A stretch of 64,000 nucleotides of DNA from SCTM01 sp965279655 (lineage in GTDB: Bacteria; Pseudomonadota; Alphaproteobacteria; Rhodospirillales; Rhodospirillaceae), in contig OZ257255.1 of assembly GCA_965279655.1 (NCBI GenBank), positions 3,658,001-3,722,000 on the forward strand. Direction: 5' to 3'. The position numbers and the translations under genes are program-made. The notes beneath the pieces were generated by a model, which did no database searches, was not told the DNA's origin, and saw nothing but the letters and a program-made list of their open reading frames with translations. This document shows, piece by piece, positions 1-8,479 of the stretch. Positions within the stretch are counted from its first letter, which is position 1, and the number at the start of each line of letters is the position of its first letter.

Positions 1-705
1 TCTCCGCTGGACGGCGGCAATCTCAATCGCGAGTACCCGGGCGATCCGCGTGGAACGCCGACGCAAGAGATCGCATACTACATCAATGAAATTCTGCTGC
101 CGAAAGTGGAATATTTGATCGATCTCCATTCCGGGAACGACAGCGCGTACTTCACGCCGTCCGCGCACGTGTACCAGCATCATGACCCGGCAACATTCGA
201 GCGCCTGCTCGAGATGCTGCGGGTGTTCGGGATGCCGAACAGCGTGATCCTGAAAGGCCTGGTGGATCACGACAAGAAGGCGATCGGCGCCTGCGATCGG
301 CTGGGTGTGTTGCGGTTCTCCACCGAACTCGGCGGCGGCGGTGGGATCACGGTGAAAGCGTTGCGGCGCGCGGAAAAGGGCTTGGCGCGCCTGCTCCATC
401 ACCTCGGCGCTCTGCGCCAACCCATCACCGATGAACCGCCAGAGAAAGTAGAGTTCATCCACCGTTTGCCGAACTCCGAGTACGTCTTTGCCATGGCCTC
501 CGGTCTGTTCGAGCCCTACGTCAAACTGGGCGACGCCGTGAAAGCGGGACAACCCGCCGGTGCTATCCATTTCCCCGACGAGCCGTGGCGGGAGCCGTGG
601 ATTGCCCATTTCAAACGCGATGCCTTTGTTCATGCCGTGCGCCAACTCGCACATACGCAGCTGGGGGACATGATGTTCATCCTTCACCAGCCCTGGACCC
701 GGTAG
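1..705 (+). CDS. succinylglutamate desuccinylase/aspartoacylase family protein, C-terminal part (5' end outside window)
   Basis: The frame is open from base 1, so the start lies upstream; 234 codons are visible. The protein belongs to the zinc-dependent aspartoacylase/AstE family (DoeB-like), which hydrolyses N-acyl amino acids. The visible part has the third zinc-ligand motif LIDLHSG and the catalytic-Glu motif STELGGG; the HxxE pair would lie upstream of the window. It is clearly paralogous to the next gene and to the one at 18771, sharing NLNR, the PG(D/N)PRGTPT stretch and the EPW(R)EP stretch near the end. The next gene follows after 9 bases, so the two are probably one operon. Loop residues after the HSG motif differ from the paralogues (NDSAYF here), which hints at different substrates. 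The acyl group and amino acid cannot be read from the sequence. Confidence 0.9.
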   Translation, partial: SPLDGGNLNREYPGDPRGTPTQEIAYYINEILLPKVEYLIDLHSGNDSAYFTPSAHVYQHHDPATFERLLEMLRVFGMPNSVILKGLVDHDKKAIGACDRLGVLRFSTELGGGGGITVKALRRAEKGLARLLHHLGALRQPITDEPPEKVEFIHRLPNSEYVFAMASGLFEPYVKLGDAVKAGQPAGAIHFPDEPWREPWIAHFKRDAFVHAVRQLAHTQLGDMMFILHQPWTR

Positions 706-714
706 GAGCGAGCC

Positions 715-1737
715 ATGTTGGAGCAAAAATCCGCGGCCGCTTCCCCGGTTTGGACAGACCTCGATCTCGACAAGGAAGGCCGTCAGTTCGGCTATTTCCG
801 CCTGAACATCTCCATCAACGACCGGGAAACCGGCTTTCCGATTCCGGTCGCGATTTTCAAGAACGGGCCTGGGCCACGCATTCTGCTGTTCGGCGGAGTG
901 CACGGCGATGAGTTCGAGGGCCAGGTGATGGCCATGAAGCTGATGCGCAAGCTCGACATCGAGAATGTGCGCGGCACGCTCATCATCATGAACGCCGCCA
1001 ATGCACCGGCGGCCTTCGCCGGGCAGCGCAACTCGCCGCTCGATGCCCAGAATCTCAACCGTTCCTTCCCGGGCGAAATCCAAGGCTCACCGACCCGGGA
1101 ACTCGCGTATTTCATCGACACCGAGTTGATGCCGCGCGTGGACTATCTGCTCGATTTCCATTCCGGCGGTGCCACCGACTACGTGACGCCTTCGGTACAC
1201 GTTTACCAGCATCAGGATCCGGAAAAGTTTCAGCATCTGCTGAAGTTGCTTGAGGTTTTCGCCATGCCGAAGACGGTGATCCTGCGGGGCCTCGTTTCGC
1301 ATGGCAAGAAGCTGATCGGATCGTGCGACAAGAACAACGTGCTGCGATTCGCCAGCGAGTTGGGCGGCGGGGCTTACATCACTGTCGATGCCTTGCGTCA
1401 GGCGGAGGCCGGCCTCGACCGCCTTCTGTTCCATCTCGGCGCATTGAAAAAGCCCATCACCAACGAGCCGCCGCCGCCGACACAACTGGTGCGCCGCCTG
1501 CCCAACAAGCAGTACGTGGTCGCAGAGTGTTCGGGCCTATTCGAGCCCTACGTCGAGATCGACGAGCAGGTGAAAGCCGGCCAGCCAGCGGCGGCGATCC
1601 ACTTCCCTGAAGAGCCCTGGCGCGAGCCGCGCATCCACTACTTCAAGGAAGCCGGCTCGATCCATTGCATCCGCACGCGCGCGCGGACGGAGATCGGAGA
1701 CCACCTGTACATGCTGGATGTGCCGTTCACGGACTGA
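715..1737 (+). CDS. succinylglutamate desuccinylase/aspartoacylase family protein
   Basis: A complete 340-residue member of the zinc-dependent aspartoacylase/AstE family. Zinc ligands are visible as HGDE in GGVHGDEFEGQ and the His of LLDFHSGG; the catalytic Glu is in ASELGGG. There is no signal peptide, so it should act in the cytosol and release a carboxylate and a free amino acid from an N-acyl amino acid. The ATG is preceded by GGAG (in ggtaggagcg). It follows its paralogue by 9 bases and precedes a threonine-dehydratase-like gene by 15. The nearest described homologue type I recognise is DoeB/EutE of ectoine catabolism, but no ectoine hydrolase is seen here, so that pathway should not be assumed. 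Confidence 0.9.
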   Translation: MLEQKSAAASPVWTDLDLDKEGRQFGYFRLNISINDRETGFPIPVAIFKNGPGPRILLFGGVHGDEFEGQVMAMKLMRKLDIENVRGTLIIMNAANAPAAFAGQRNSPLDAQNLNRSFPGEIQGSPTRELAYFIDTELMPRVDYLLDFHSGGATDYVTPSVHVYQHQDPEKFQHLLKLLEVFAMPKTVILRGLVSHGKKLIGSCDKNNVLRFASELGGGAYITVDALRQAEAGLDRLLFHLGALKKPITNEPPPPTQLVRRLPNKQYVVAECSGLFEPYVEIDEQVKAGQPAAAIHFPEEPWREPRIHYFKEAGSIHCIRTRARTEIGDHLYMLDVPFTD

Positions 1738-1752
1738 CGTTACAGTCACGAG

Positions 1753-2739
1753 ATGACCGACGACCCCAGCGTTCCGTCCCTTGCCGATGTGGAAGCGGCG
1801 GCAGAGATCGTCTACGCCAGCCTGAGCCCCACACCGCAGATCTGCTGGCCATTGCTGAGCCAGCGGTGCGGCGCAGAGGTGTGGGTCAAGCATGAGAATC
1901 ACCTTCCCACCGGCGCTTTCAAGGTGCGCGGTGGATTGATGTATCTCGCTGAGCTTGCGTGTCGCGATCCAGGCGTGAGCGGGGTCATCGCGGCGACCCG
2001 CGGCAATCACGGGCAGAGTATCGCGTTGGCGGCGCGCGCGCGCGGCCTGAGGGCCACGATTGTCGTGCCCCATGGAAACTCGCCCGAGAAGAATGCGGCG
2101 ATGCGCGCCTATGACGCGGAGTTGGTCGAATTTGGCCGTGACTTCCAAGAAGCCCTGGAACACGCGCGCGATCTCGCCTCGGCGCGGCGGCTGCATCCCG
2201 TGCCATCCTTCCATCCGGCCCTTGTGACAGGCGTCGCCACTTATGCGCTGGAACTCTTCAAGTCAGTTTCGGACTTGCACACGGTTTACGTTCCGATCGG
2301 GCTCGGGTCCGGGATTTGCGGCGTGATCGCGATGCGGGATGCGTTGGGCTTGGCGACGCGGGTCGTCGGCGTGGTGGCGGCGGGCGCGCCGGCTTATGCG
2401 CTGTCCTTCGCGTCCGGCCAACCGGTGGAAACCGAGAAGGTCGATACATTCGCCGATGGACTGGCGGTGCGCACGCCGGACGCGCGTGCCGTCGAGATTA
2501 TCCGGCGCGGCGCCGACCGTATTGTCACGGTCAGCGATTCAGAAATGCGGGCGGCAGCGCGACACTACTTCACGGACACCCACAACCTGGCCGAAGGCGC
2601 GGGCGCAGCGGCTCTCGCAGCGCTGCTGCAGGAGAAGGCGGCGATGGCGAACCGCAAGGTCGGGGTCGTTCTGAGCGGCGGGAACATCGATCGCGAGCGC
2701 TATCGCGACATCCTCGCGCCGGACACTATCGGCCAATGA
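1753..2739 (+). CDS. threonine dehydratase-like PLP enzyme (fold type II; EutB-like)
   Basis: A 328-residue fold-type-II PLP enzyme of the threonine/serine dehydratase group. The PLP lysine is in the motif HLPTGAFKVRGG (about residue 55), RGNHGQS is the substrate/cofactor Asn loop, GLGSG the phosphate-binding loop and LSGGNID the C-terminal cofactor motif. There is no C-terminal ACT domain, so it is the catabolic, unregulated form. Such enzymes deaminate beta-hydroxy amino acids to 2-oxo acids. The size and the pairing with an aspartoacylase gene match EutB of hydroxyectoine utilisation, but threonine, serine or hydroxyaspartate are equally possible. It starts 15 bases after the previous stop and its last 14 bases overlap the end of the convergent transporter gene. 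Confidence 0.85.
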   Translation: MTDDPSVPSLADVEAAAEIVYASLSPTPQICWPLLSQRCGAEVWVKHENHLPTGAFKVRGGLMYLAELACRDPGVSGVIAATRGNHGQSIALAARARGLRATIVVPHGNSPEKNAAMRAYDAELVEFGRDFQEALEHARDLASARRLHPVPSFHPALVTGVATYALELFKSVSDLHTVYVPIGLGSGICGVIAMRDALGLATRVVGVVAAGAPAYALSFASGQPVETEKVDTFADGLAVRTPDARAVEIIRRGADRIVTVSDSEMRAAARHYFTDTHNLAEGAGAAALAALLQEKAAMANRKVGVVLSGGNIDRERYRDILAPDTIGQ

Positions 2740-4042
2740 AGGGGATCGCCTGCGTGAGAAACGCGGCGACCAGGAGCAGCGTCGACAGTGCGAGTGCCCA
2801 GACGAACGTGAAACGCAGAAGGCGGCCGTAGTCGATGCCCGTGAGGCTGATCAGAAGCTGGGTCGACGCAGCGGTGACGTTGAGCAAGGTGATCGGAGAA
2901 CTCAGCGCCGCGGCGCGCGCCATCTCCACCGGCTCAATTCCAAAGTTACCGGCGGTCTTCGTGAGCACCGTGAGGATGCCGAAGAAGTAGGCGTCGTTGG
3001 TGGCGAAGAACTCGAACGGCCACCCCAGAACGCCCGCGATCGGGACAAGGTAGGGGCCGACAGCTGGCGGCATGATTTGCGTGACATCATTCGAGATCGC
3101 ATCGGTCATGCCGGTCCCATTGAGCACTCCGACGAACGCGCCGCTGGCGAAAGTGAGTGAGACAGTGCGGAAGATGGTCGGCGCGTGTTCCGCGAATCGT
3201 GCCCTTTGGTCCTTCGGCACCGGATAGTTCACCCACAGCGCGAGCCCCGCGGCGGCGATGAAAAGGACGGACAGTGGGATGGACCCCTCCACCAGCGCCA
3301 CTAGCAGCCCGATCGTGAGGACAAGGTTGAAGGGAAATGCCCTCGGGCGCTTGAGTTCCGGATTGGCCCAGGCCTCGGCCGACATTCCATCTTGGACTTC
3401 AAACACCGGATCATTGTTCAGCTTCAACTGACCCAAGCGGCGGCGTTCCTTGAGGCCGTAGTAGTACGCGAGCGCGATCACCGCCGCACCGCCGATCAGC
3501 ATGGTGGGAATCAGCGGAACGATGACATCTGAAACGTCGACGCCCAGCGCAATGGAGAGACGCGCCGTCGGCCCGGCCCAGGGCAAGGTGTGTGTGACCG
3601 AAACTGCAAGAAGCAGGATGCCGGCGAAGATCACCGGGTCCAATCCGATCCTGCGATACAGTGGCATGAGGGCCGAGGCGCAGATCAGGTAACTGGTCGC
3701 GCCGTTGCCGTCGATCGAGACGACCAGGGCAAGGACCGCGGACGCGGTCACGATCTTGACGGGATCGCCGTTGACCACTTTCAAGACCGCGCGCACGAGC
3801 GGATCGAACAGGCCCGCGTCCACCATGAGCCCGAAGTAGAAGATGGCGAAGGCCAACATGATCCCTGTCGGCGCGAGCTTCACCATGCCTTGCAGCATCA
3901 TCGCCCCTAGCTCCACACCGAAGCCGGCGAAAATGCCGAAGACTAGGGGTACCAGAACGAGGACCGCGATGGCGGGAATGCGGCCATGCATCAGCAAGCT
4001 GATGAGCACGACGATCATAAAGATCGCCCAGAACGTCAGCAT
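2726..4042 (-). CDS. CitMHS-family (citrate-Mg2+:H+ type) carboxylate transporter
   Basis: A 438-residue polytopic membrane protein with about 11-12 hydrophobic segments. It has the family's loop-helix features: a conserved glycine-rich N-terminal block with FGVELG, the SIDGNGATSYLI segment and the GPTARL segment. CitMHS proteins take up metal-citrate complexes or related carboxylates by proton symport. It lies downstream of the TonB receptor on the same strand, behind a strong terminator, and convergently overlaps the dehydratase gene by 14 bases. A paralogue at 19851 has the same architecture and again neighbours an aspartoacylase gene. The true substrate is unknown; a di- or tricarboxylate, or a product of the deacylases, is likely. 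Confidence 0.82.
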   Translation of the reverse strand: MLTFWAIFMIVVLISLLMHGRIPAIAVLVLVPLVFGIFAGFGVELGAMMLQGMVKLAPTGIMLAFAIFYFGLMVDAGLFDPLVRAVLKVVNGDPVKIVTASAVLALVVSIDGNGATSYLICASALMPLYRRIGLDPVIFAGILLLAVSVTHTLPWAGPTARLSIALGVDVSDVIVPLIPTMLIGGAAVIALAYYYGLKERRRLGQLKLNNDPVFEVQDGMSAEAWANPELKRPRAFPFNLVLTIGLLVALVEGSIPLSVLFIAAAGLALWVNYPVPKDQRARFAEHAPTIFRTVSLTFASGAFVGVLNGTGMTDAISNDVTQIMPPAVGPYLVPIAGVLGWPFEFFATNDAYFFGILTVLTKTAGNFGIEPVEMARAAALSSPITLLNVTAASTQLLISLTGIDYGRLLRFTFVWALALSTLLLVAAFLTQAIPFIGR

Positions 4043-4115
4043 GACCGCCCGTCCCCCGTGGTGACCATCACCATCGCCCTCATCGCCGCGTACAGCTCAG
4101 CATAGCATGCGGGGC

Positions 4116-4156
4116 AAAAAGCAGACGGGCGGCGGCCGAGGGATGCCGCCGCCCGC
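4116..4156 (-). terminator. intrinsic terminator behind the TonB receptor gene
   Basis: A perfect 10-bp inverted repeat (gggcggcggc at 4127-4136, gccgccgccc at 4145-4154) with an 8-base loop. Read on the minus strand it is followed at a short distance by five T residues (complement of 4116-4120). It lies 15 bases beyond the receptor stop codon and should separate that gene from the CitMHS gene. Confidence 0.8.
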
Positions 4157-4170
4157 TTATGCTCGGCCGT

Positions 4171-6996
4171 TTAGAACGTCTGCTTCAGGCGCGCATAGAT
4201 AATGCGCCCTTGGATGTTGGCGCCACCCAGGGCGTCATAGCCAGGACGATCAACCGCCAAAGGACCGGTCACCGGCACGCCGGCCGCGGTGTAGCGATTC
4301 AGCGCCGGCGGATCGCGGTCGAAGGCGTTGTTCATGCCGACAGCAAGCAGCGTGTTCTGACCCACGCCGAACAGGCGATCGAAGTGGAGCGAGTACTGCC
4401 AGTCAACGGTGGTGAAAGCGGAAACCGGTGCGTTGAAGCTCTGGTCGTTCAGATATGGCCCGATGTAGTTCATGCCCAAGGAAACCTCATGAATGCCCGT
4501 GGACCACACGGCCCGGGCGATGCCGCGCCAATGCGGCATGGGGGCGAAGTTGTTGTTGAAGTTGCGGCTGCGCACGTTGTTCTGGGCGACTCCGTTGGCG
4601 CCGTAGACGTCGAATTTGCGCACGTATGTGGCATCGCCGCGCAGCGCAAGATTGCCGTAGCTGCCAAGCGAAGTGGTGTAGGACGCGCTGAGGTCCAGGC
4701 CGTCGGTGATCACTTTGCCGACGTTCACGTAGGACGTCGTGATGGTGCTAACCAATCCGTTCGGCAAGCGGCTGATACGCGCATCGGCCCGGTATACGCC
4801 ACCGACGCATTCGCCACTGAGGATGGACTGTGCGTTCTGACCGGCGGCGATCAGGTTGGTGTAGTTGTAGCGCCAGTAATCAAGGTTCAGCACAACGCTA
4901 TCGAGGGGTTTCAGATCGACGCCCAGATTGATATTTTTCGAATTCTGCGGCGAGAGGTTGCCGCCGGTTGTGATGACGGTCGCGCCGTTGCCTTGCGTGG
5001 TTGCTTGGCAAATCATACCCGTGGGCCCGCGCACCGCGTTGTCGTTCAGGATGGCCAGCAGCTGGCTTGTCGAGCCCTGAGTCAGGGTCGGTGCCTGGAA
5101 TGACGTACCCCATGATGCGCGCAGCCCGAGCACGCCGTTGAAGAGATTGAGGCGACCGGTGACCTTGGGGTCCGTGGTCGCGCCCACGCCGGCGCCGAAG
5201 TCTTCATGCCGGACGGCGACTTGAACCTGGGCGATGTCGTGATAGGGGATCACGACTTCGGCATACTCGGACCAGACCCGCTGCCGTTGGGAGAAGCCCG
5301 CATCGGTCGTCGTGCTGGTGCCGAGACCCGCGGCATTGATCGAGTCCGGAATGTAGTTGAGCGAGAGGTAGCGATACTGCGCGCCCACCGCGACCGCTAT
5401 CGGGCCTGAGGGGAGATCCCACACGGGACCGGAGGCGGACACGTCGACGACGTTCTGCTCTGTGCGCCGATTGTATTGGGCTGTGAAGAAGACTTGGCTG
5501 ACGGCCGCCGCAGAGTTGCCGGCGACGCTGCGACCGTCCTTTGGCGAGACTAAGCCCGGCGTAAGGATTGAAGTGCCGAACGGATTGTAAGTGCCCGCCG
5601 TGATCATGTTGTTGAGATTCTGGGCATTGACGCCGATACCGTTGAGTTCCTGGTACTCGGCGTGGGCAAAGATGTGCGACACCTCCGCATGCCAGCGGCC
5701 GATGTTGGCCTCGATCCCGTTAAGGAAGCGCATGTAGGTATTGGTCTGGCGCTTCGGCGAACTGTAGAAGTTGCCCATAGGACGGTAGGGGCCCACAACC
5801 GGCACAGCCGTATGGATCGCCGGATTCCACTGCGCGGGATTGATCGCGATGATAGCGCGCGCGTTGTTGGGATCCTGGATGAAAAAGTTGAACGGGTGGT
5901 TCGCCGGAACGTAGATCTGCCCGCCCACCGCTGCGCCGTTGGAGTATCCGCCGACAGCTTGGGTCGTGCGCATCTGGTTGCGCGAAAAGCTGGACTCGTT
6001 GAAGTACGAGATACTGTCGGTGATGTCGAAACCGCCCTCGACGAAGCCCTGAACGCGGTGCTCGTTCGGGATGACGCCCACCTGGTCCATGAAGTCGAAG
6101 TTGCAGGTGGTGGTGTCCGCGACGCCGTTGTTCAGGCGAAAGATGCCGCCAAGAGCTTGGCAGTTCGGATCCGGCGAGTTGATGGCGCCCGTCGACATGG
6201 TCGGACGACCGGCTGCATTGAAAGTGGCGAGGGCGAAGGTGCCCGGGAAGCCCTGGTTGTTGATCAGCTGCGAATTGCCTGGCACGCCGTTGCCGCCGAC
6301 GCGTTCGACCAGCCAGTCGAAGGCACTGCGCTGGTTGGACGTCTGATGATAGTAGGTCGCGTAGAGGTTGGCGTAACCTCGATCGAACTGGTGGCCGGCG
6401 GCGAGATTGATCGAGTAGGCATCGTTGGTCGACGAGTAGTGGTCGGTGCTGAACTCAAGCCCGTTGAAGCCCTTGCGCGTGACGATGTTCACCACGCCGG
6501 CGACGGCTTCCGAGCCGTAGATCGCCGAGGAGCCGTCTTTCAAAACGTCGAGACGGCCGATCATCGCCAGCGGAAATTGATTGATGTCGACGAAGTCCGA
6601 GCCGGATTTGTCGGACAAAGGCGCCACGCCCGCGCGGCGGCCATTCAAGAGCGTGAGCGTCGAGGAATAGCCAAGGCCGCGCAGCGCGAACTGCGCGGTA
6701 CCGGAGAGCTGGCTGTTTTCGTTGTACTGGTTGGTGCCGGTGTTGGCGGGAATGTCTTTGATGAGGTCGACCATTTGGCCGACGCCGCTTTGCTCGATGC
6801 GCTCGCGTTCGACCGCTTGGACGTTGACGACGGGATGTAGCTCAATGCCGCGGATATTGGTGCCGGTGGTGACGACAACCTCTTCGATGTCGTTGCGCTT
6901 GGCGTCCTGTGCGTAGGCACCGGCAATCGGCGCGAGGATTGTGATGGACGTGGTCGCGAGTGCGAGTGACCGAAGAACCCTGCTGTCCAACTTCAT
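4171..6996 (-). CDS. TonB-dependent outer-membrane receptor
   Basis: A 941-residue outer-membrane receptor. An N-terminal signal peptide ends near AGAYAQ, followed by a TonB-box-like EEVVVT and a plug domain (about residues 50-180, with LRGLGYSSTLTLLNGRR and YGSEAVAGVVNI). The C-terminal barrel ends in phenylalanine (RLKQTF), as is usual for beta-barrel assembly. The ATG is preceded by ggagggg. It imports a scarce or bulky substrate using TonB energy; the neighbouring hydrolase and oxygenases suggest an organic nutrient rather than a siderophore, and no siderophore genes are nearby. An operator-like site lies about 60 bp upstream (7052-7070), shared with the other units of the island. Confidence 0.93.
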   Translation of the reverse strand: MKLDSRVLRSLALATTSITILAPIAGAYAQDAKRNDIEEVVVTTGTNIRGIELHPVVNVQAVERERIEQSGVGQMVDLIKDIPANTGTNQYNENSQLSGTAQFALRGLGYSSTLTLLNGRRAGVAPLSDKSGSDFVDINQFPLAMIGRLDVLKDGSSAIYGSEAVAGVVNIVTRKGFNGLEFSTDHYSSTNDAYSINLAAGHQFDRGYANLYATYYHQTSNQRSAFDWLVERVGGNGVPGNSQLINNQGFPGTFALATFNAAGRPTMSTGAINSPDPNCQALGGIFRLNNGVADTTTCNFDFMDQVGVIPNEHRVQGFVEGGFDITDSISYFNESSFSRNQMRTTQAVGGYSNGAAVGGQIYVPANHPFNFFIQDPNNARAIIAINPAQWNPAIHTAVPVVGPYRPMGNFYSSPKRQTNTYMRFLNGIEANIGRWHAEVSHIFAHAEYQELNGIGVNAQNLNNMITAGTYNPFGTSILTPGLVSPKDGRSVAGNSAAAVSQVFFTAQYNRRTEQNVVDVSASGPVWDLPSGPIAVAVGAQYRYLSLNYIPDSINAAGLGTSTTTDAGFSQRQRVWSEYAEVVIPYHDIAQVQVAVRHEDFGAGVGATTDPKVTGRLNLFNGVLGLRASWGTSFQAPTLTQGSTSQLLAILNDNAVRGPTGMICQATTQGNGATVITTGGNLSPQNSKNINLGVDLKPLDSVVLNLDYWRYNYTNLIAAGQNAQSILSGECVGGVYRADARISRLPNGLVSTITTSYVNVGKVITDGLDLSASYTTSLGSYGNLALRGDATYVRKFDVYGANGVAQNNVRSRNFNNNFAPMPHWRGIARAVWSTGIHEVSLGMNYIGPYLNDQSFNAPVSAFTTVDWQYSLHFDRLFGVGQNTLLAVGMNNAFDRDPPALNRYTAAGVPVTGPLAVDRPGYDALGGANIQGRIIYARLKQTF

Positions 6997-7051
6997 CTGG
7001 AATCCCCTCCATGAACGGCCCCGAGACCGAGGCTAACTGATCAGGCCTATT

Positions 7052-7070
7052 AGTGTCTAGAACGATAGAA
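7052..7070 (+). promoter_or_regulatory. operator-like site A of the island regulon
   Basis: The sequence agtgtctagaacgatagaa matches the shared core CTAGAACnATAGA exactly. It lies about 60 bp in front of the TonB receptor start (which runs leftwards), in the 244-bp gap shared with the divergent hydrolase gene. Confidence 0.65.
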
Positions 7071-7194
7071 GCATAGTTATCATTTTGTGACTCTTGGGGT
7101 TTGGGACTGCCGAGGGCCACTTCACGTGCCCGTGACACCCTGTGGCGGTGTCACAAAGGCCTCACGCTGGGGCCGCTTGTTCCGTCCAGACGGT

Positions 7195-7212
7195 AAGTTC
7201 TAGACTGATACT
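7195..7212 (+). promoter_or_regulatory. operator-like site B of the island regulon
   Basis: The sequence aagttctagactgatact is a weaker copy of the shared core: TCTAGA and GATA are kept in register, with two changes between them. It lies about 30 bp before the start of the exported hydrolase gene. Confidence 0.5.
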
Positions 7213-7240
7213 ACCAAACCATGGGGCGGGAGGGCTGAGC

Positions 7241-8479
7241 ATGCGGCCAGTAGACATCTCGGACGAGAGCCCATCACCGCCCCAGGCCGGGATCACGCGC
7301 CGCGACTGTCTGGCGCCCCCGGCTGCCGTGCTGGCCGTGTCTCTCGCCGGCCTGCCCCTGGGCGAGGCGAACGCCGCGCAGTCGCCCGAAAAGCTCTTTC
7401 CCGGCGAGCAGATTCTGAACGGCGCGGGATTTCCCCGTCTCGCCAAGTTCCAGCGCGGCGACTCCGCTAAGCCGCTGATCCTGGGCGTGCCTGGCGGCGG
7501 TCACCTTGCCCGCACCTTCTACGGCCACCCCGGGTCGCTCCCCGACGACTTCTTGTTTTCCCACCTGACCCGCGCTGGGTTCAGCACCCTCGCGCTGTCC
7601 TATCCTTGCGATCATCCCGCTGTGAATCATCCCGTGCCAGGGATGACGGTCGCGCAATGGGCCGCGTCCGACGCCGCCGTGGTGGCCGACATCATCAAGA
7701 AGGAACGCCTGTCGCCACGGGTAATCGGCCTGGGATGGAGCCTGGGCGGCCGGGTCGCGCGCAATCTGCATATGGAACTGCGCGAGCGCGGCATCGACCT
7801 GGAGCTCTTCATCGGCCTTTCAGCCGCCGCGCCTATTCCCGGCTTCGGCGAATTGCGCATCGCGGATATCAAGTTGGCGCCATCGGGTCTGCTCGACGGA
7901 TCGAGCCCGAACAGCTCGATCTTTAAAGGCCGCGAACGCCTCTTGCAGATGGTGGATCGCGTCAATGGACGGCTCGTCGTTGACCGTGACGCTTATGCGA
8001 AACTCTATGTCACCAACTCGCCGATCAACTTCCGGGGTGAGCCGGAGCGCTACACCGACAAGGGCCTGATTCAGGACGTCTTCGCGTCGATCACCGATCA
8101 GGGCTCGCTTGATTTCGCGAATTACCCGATCTGCGCCGCTATCGCGTCCATGAGCGTCGAGGACATGATCCACACGGCCACCGACAGCTCGATTTTCGGG
8201 ATGCTTACCGCGCAGGTCCTCTATCGGCGCATGATCAAGCCGGCGCTGCAGAGCGGCATGCGCAAAGCCGACGATCCGACGCGGGAGCTCGACGAGCGTG
8301 GAATTGAGAATCTGTGCAAACTCATGGACGGGGTGACAGCCCGCCTCAGCCGGCGTGTGAATGGCAGTCACCTGTTCTATGTGGGCGAGATCGGCGCGCG
8401 CGCAACGTCACAGCACATCCAAGACCTCGCGGCCGAAGTGGCCGCGATCAAGAGCGAACTAGCGGCGCTGTTGGCTTAG
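7241..8479 (+). CDS. exported alpha/beta hydrolase (Tat-type leader)
   Basis: A 412-residue alpha/beta hydrolase. The chosen ATG follows gggagg by a normal distance; a GTG 33 codons upstream is in frame but has no leader logic. The N-terminus has a twin-arginine motif (TRRDC) followed by a hydrophobic stretch ending in EANAAQ, so export through Tat to the periplasm is likely. The nucleophile elbow is GWSLGG (Ser about residue 170), GVPGGGH is an oxyanion-hole candidate, and the His in NGSH near the C-terminus may complete the triad. It may open an ester or amide of the substrate imported by the divergent TonB receptor. It ends in a 4-base convergent overlap with the Rieske gene. Confidence 0.75.
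   Translation: MRPVDISDESPSPPQAGITRRDCLAPPAAVLAVSLAGLPLGEANAAQSPEKLFPGEQILNGAGFPRLAKFQRGDSAKPLILGVPGGGHLARTFYGHPGSLPDDFLFSHLTRAGFSTLALSYPCDHPAVNHPVPGMTVAQWAASDAAVVADIIKKERLSPRVIGLGWSLGGRVARNLHMELRERGIDLELFIGLSAAAPIPGFGELRIADIKLAPSGLLDGSSPNSSIFKGRERLLQMVDRVNGRLVVDRDAYAKLYVTNSPINFRGEPERYTDKGLIQDVFASITDQGSLDFANYPICAAIASMSVEDMIHTATDSSIFGMLTAQVLYRRMIKPALQSGMRKADDPTRELDERGIENLCKLMDGVTARLSRRVNGSHLFYVGEIGARATSQHIQDLAAEVAAIKSELAALLA

Noticed and set aside
1..4042. A standard ectoine/hydroxyectoine degradation cluster
   Set aside because: Only EutB-like and DoeB/EutE-like genes are present. Ectoine hydrolase, EutC, an ectoine ABC/TRAP transporter and the AsnC-type regulator are not seen, although some could lie left of the window.
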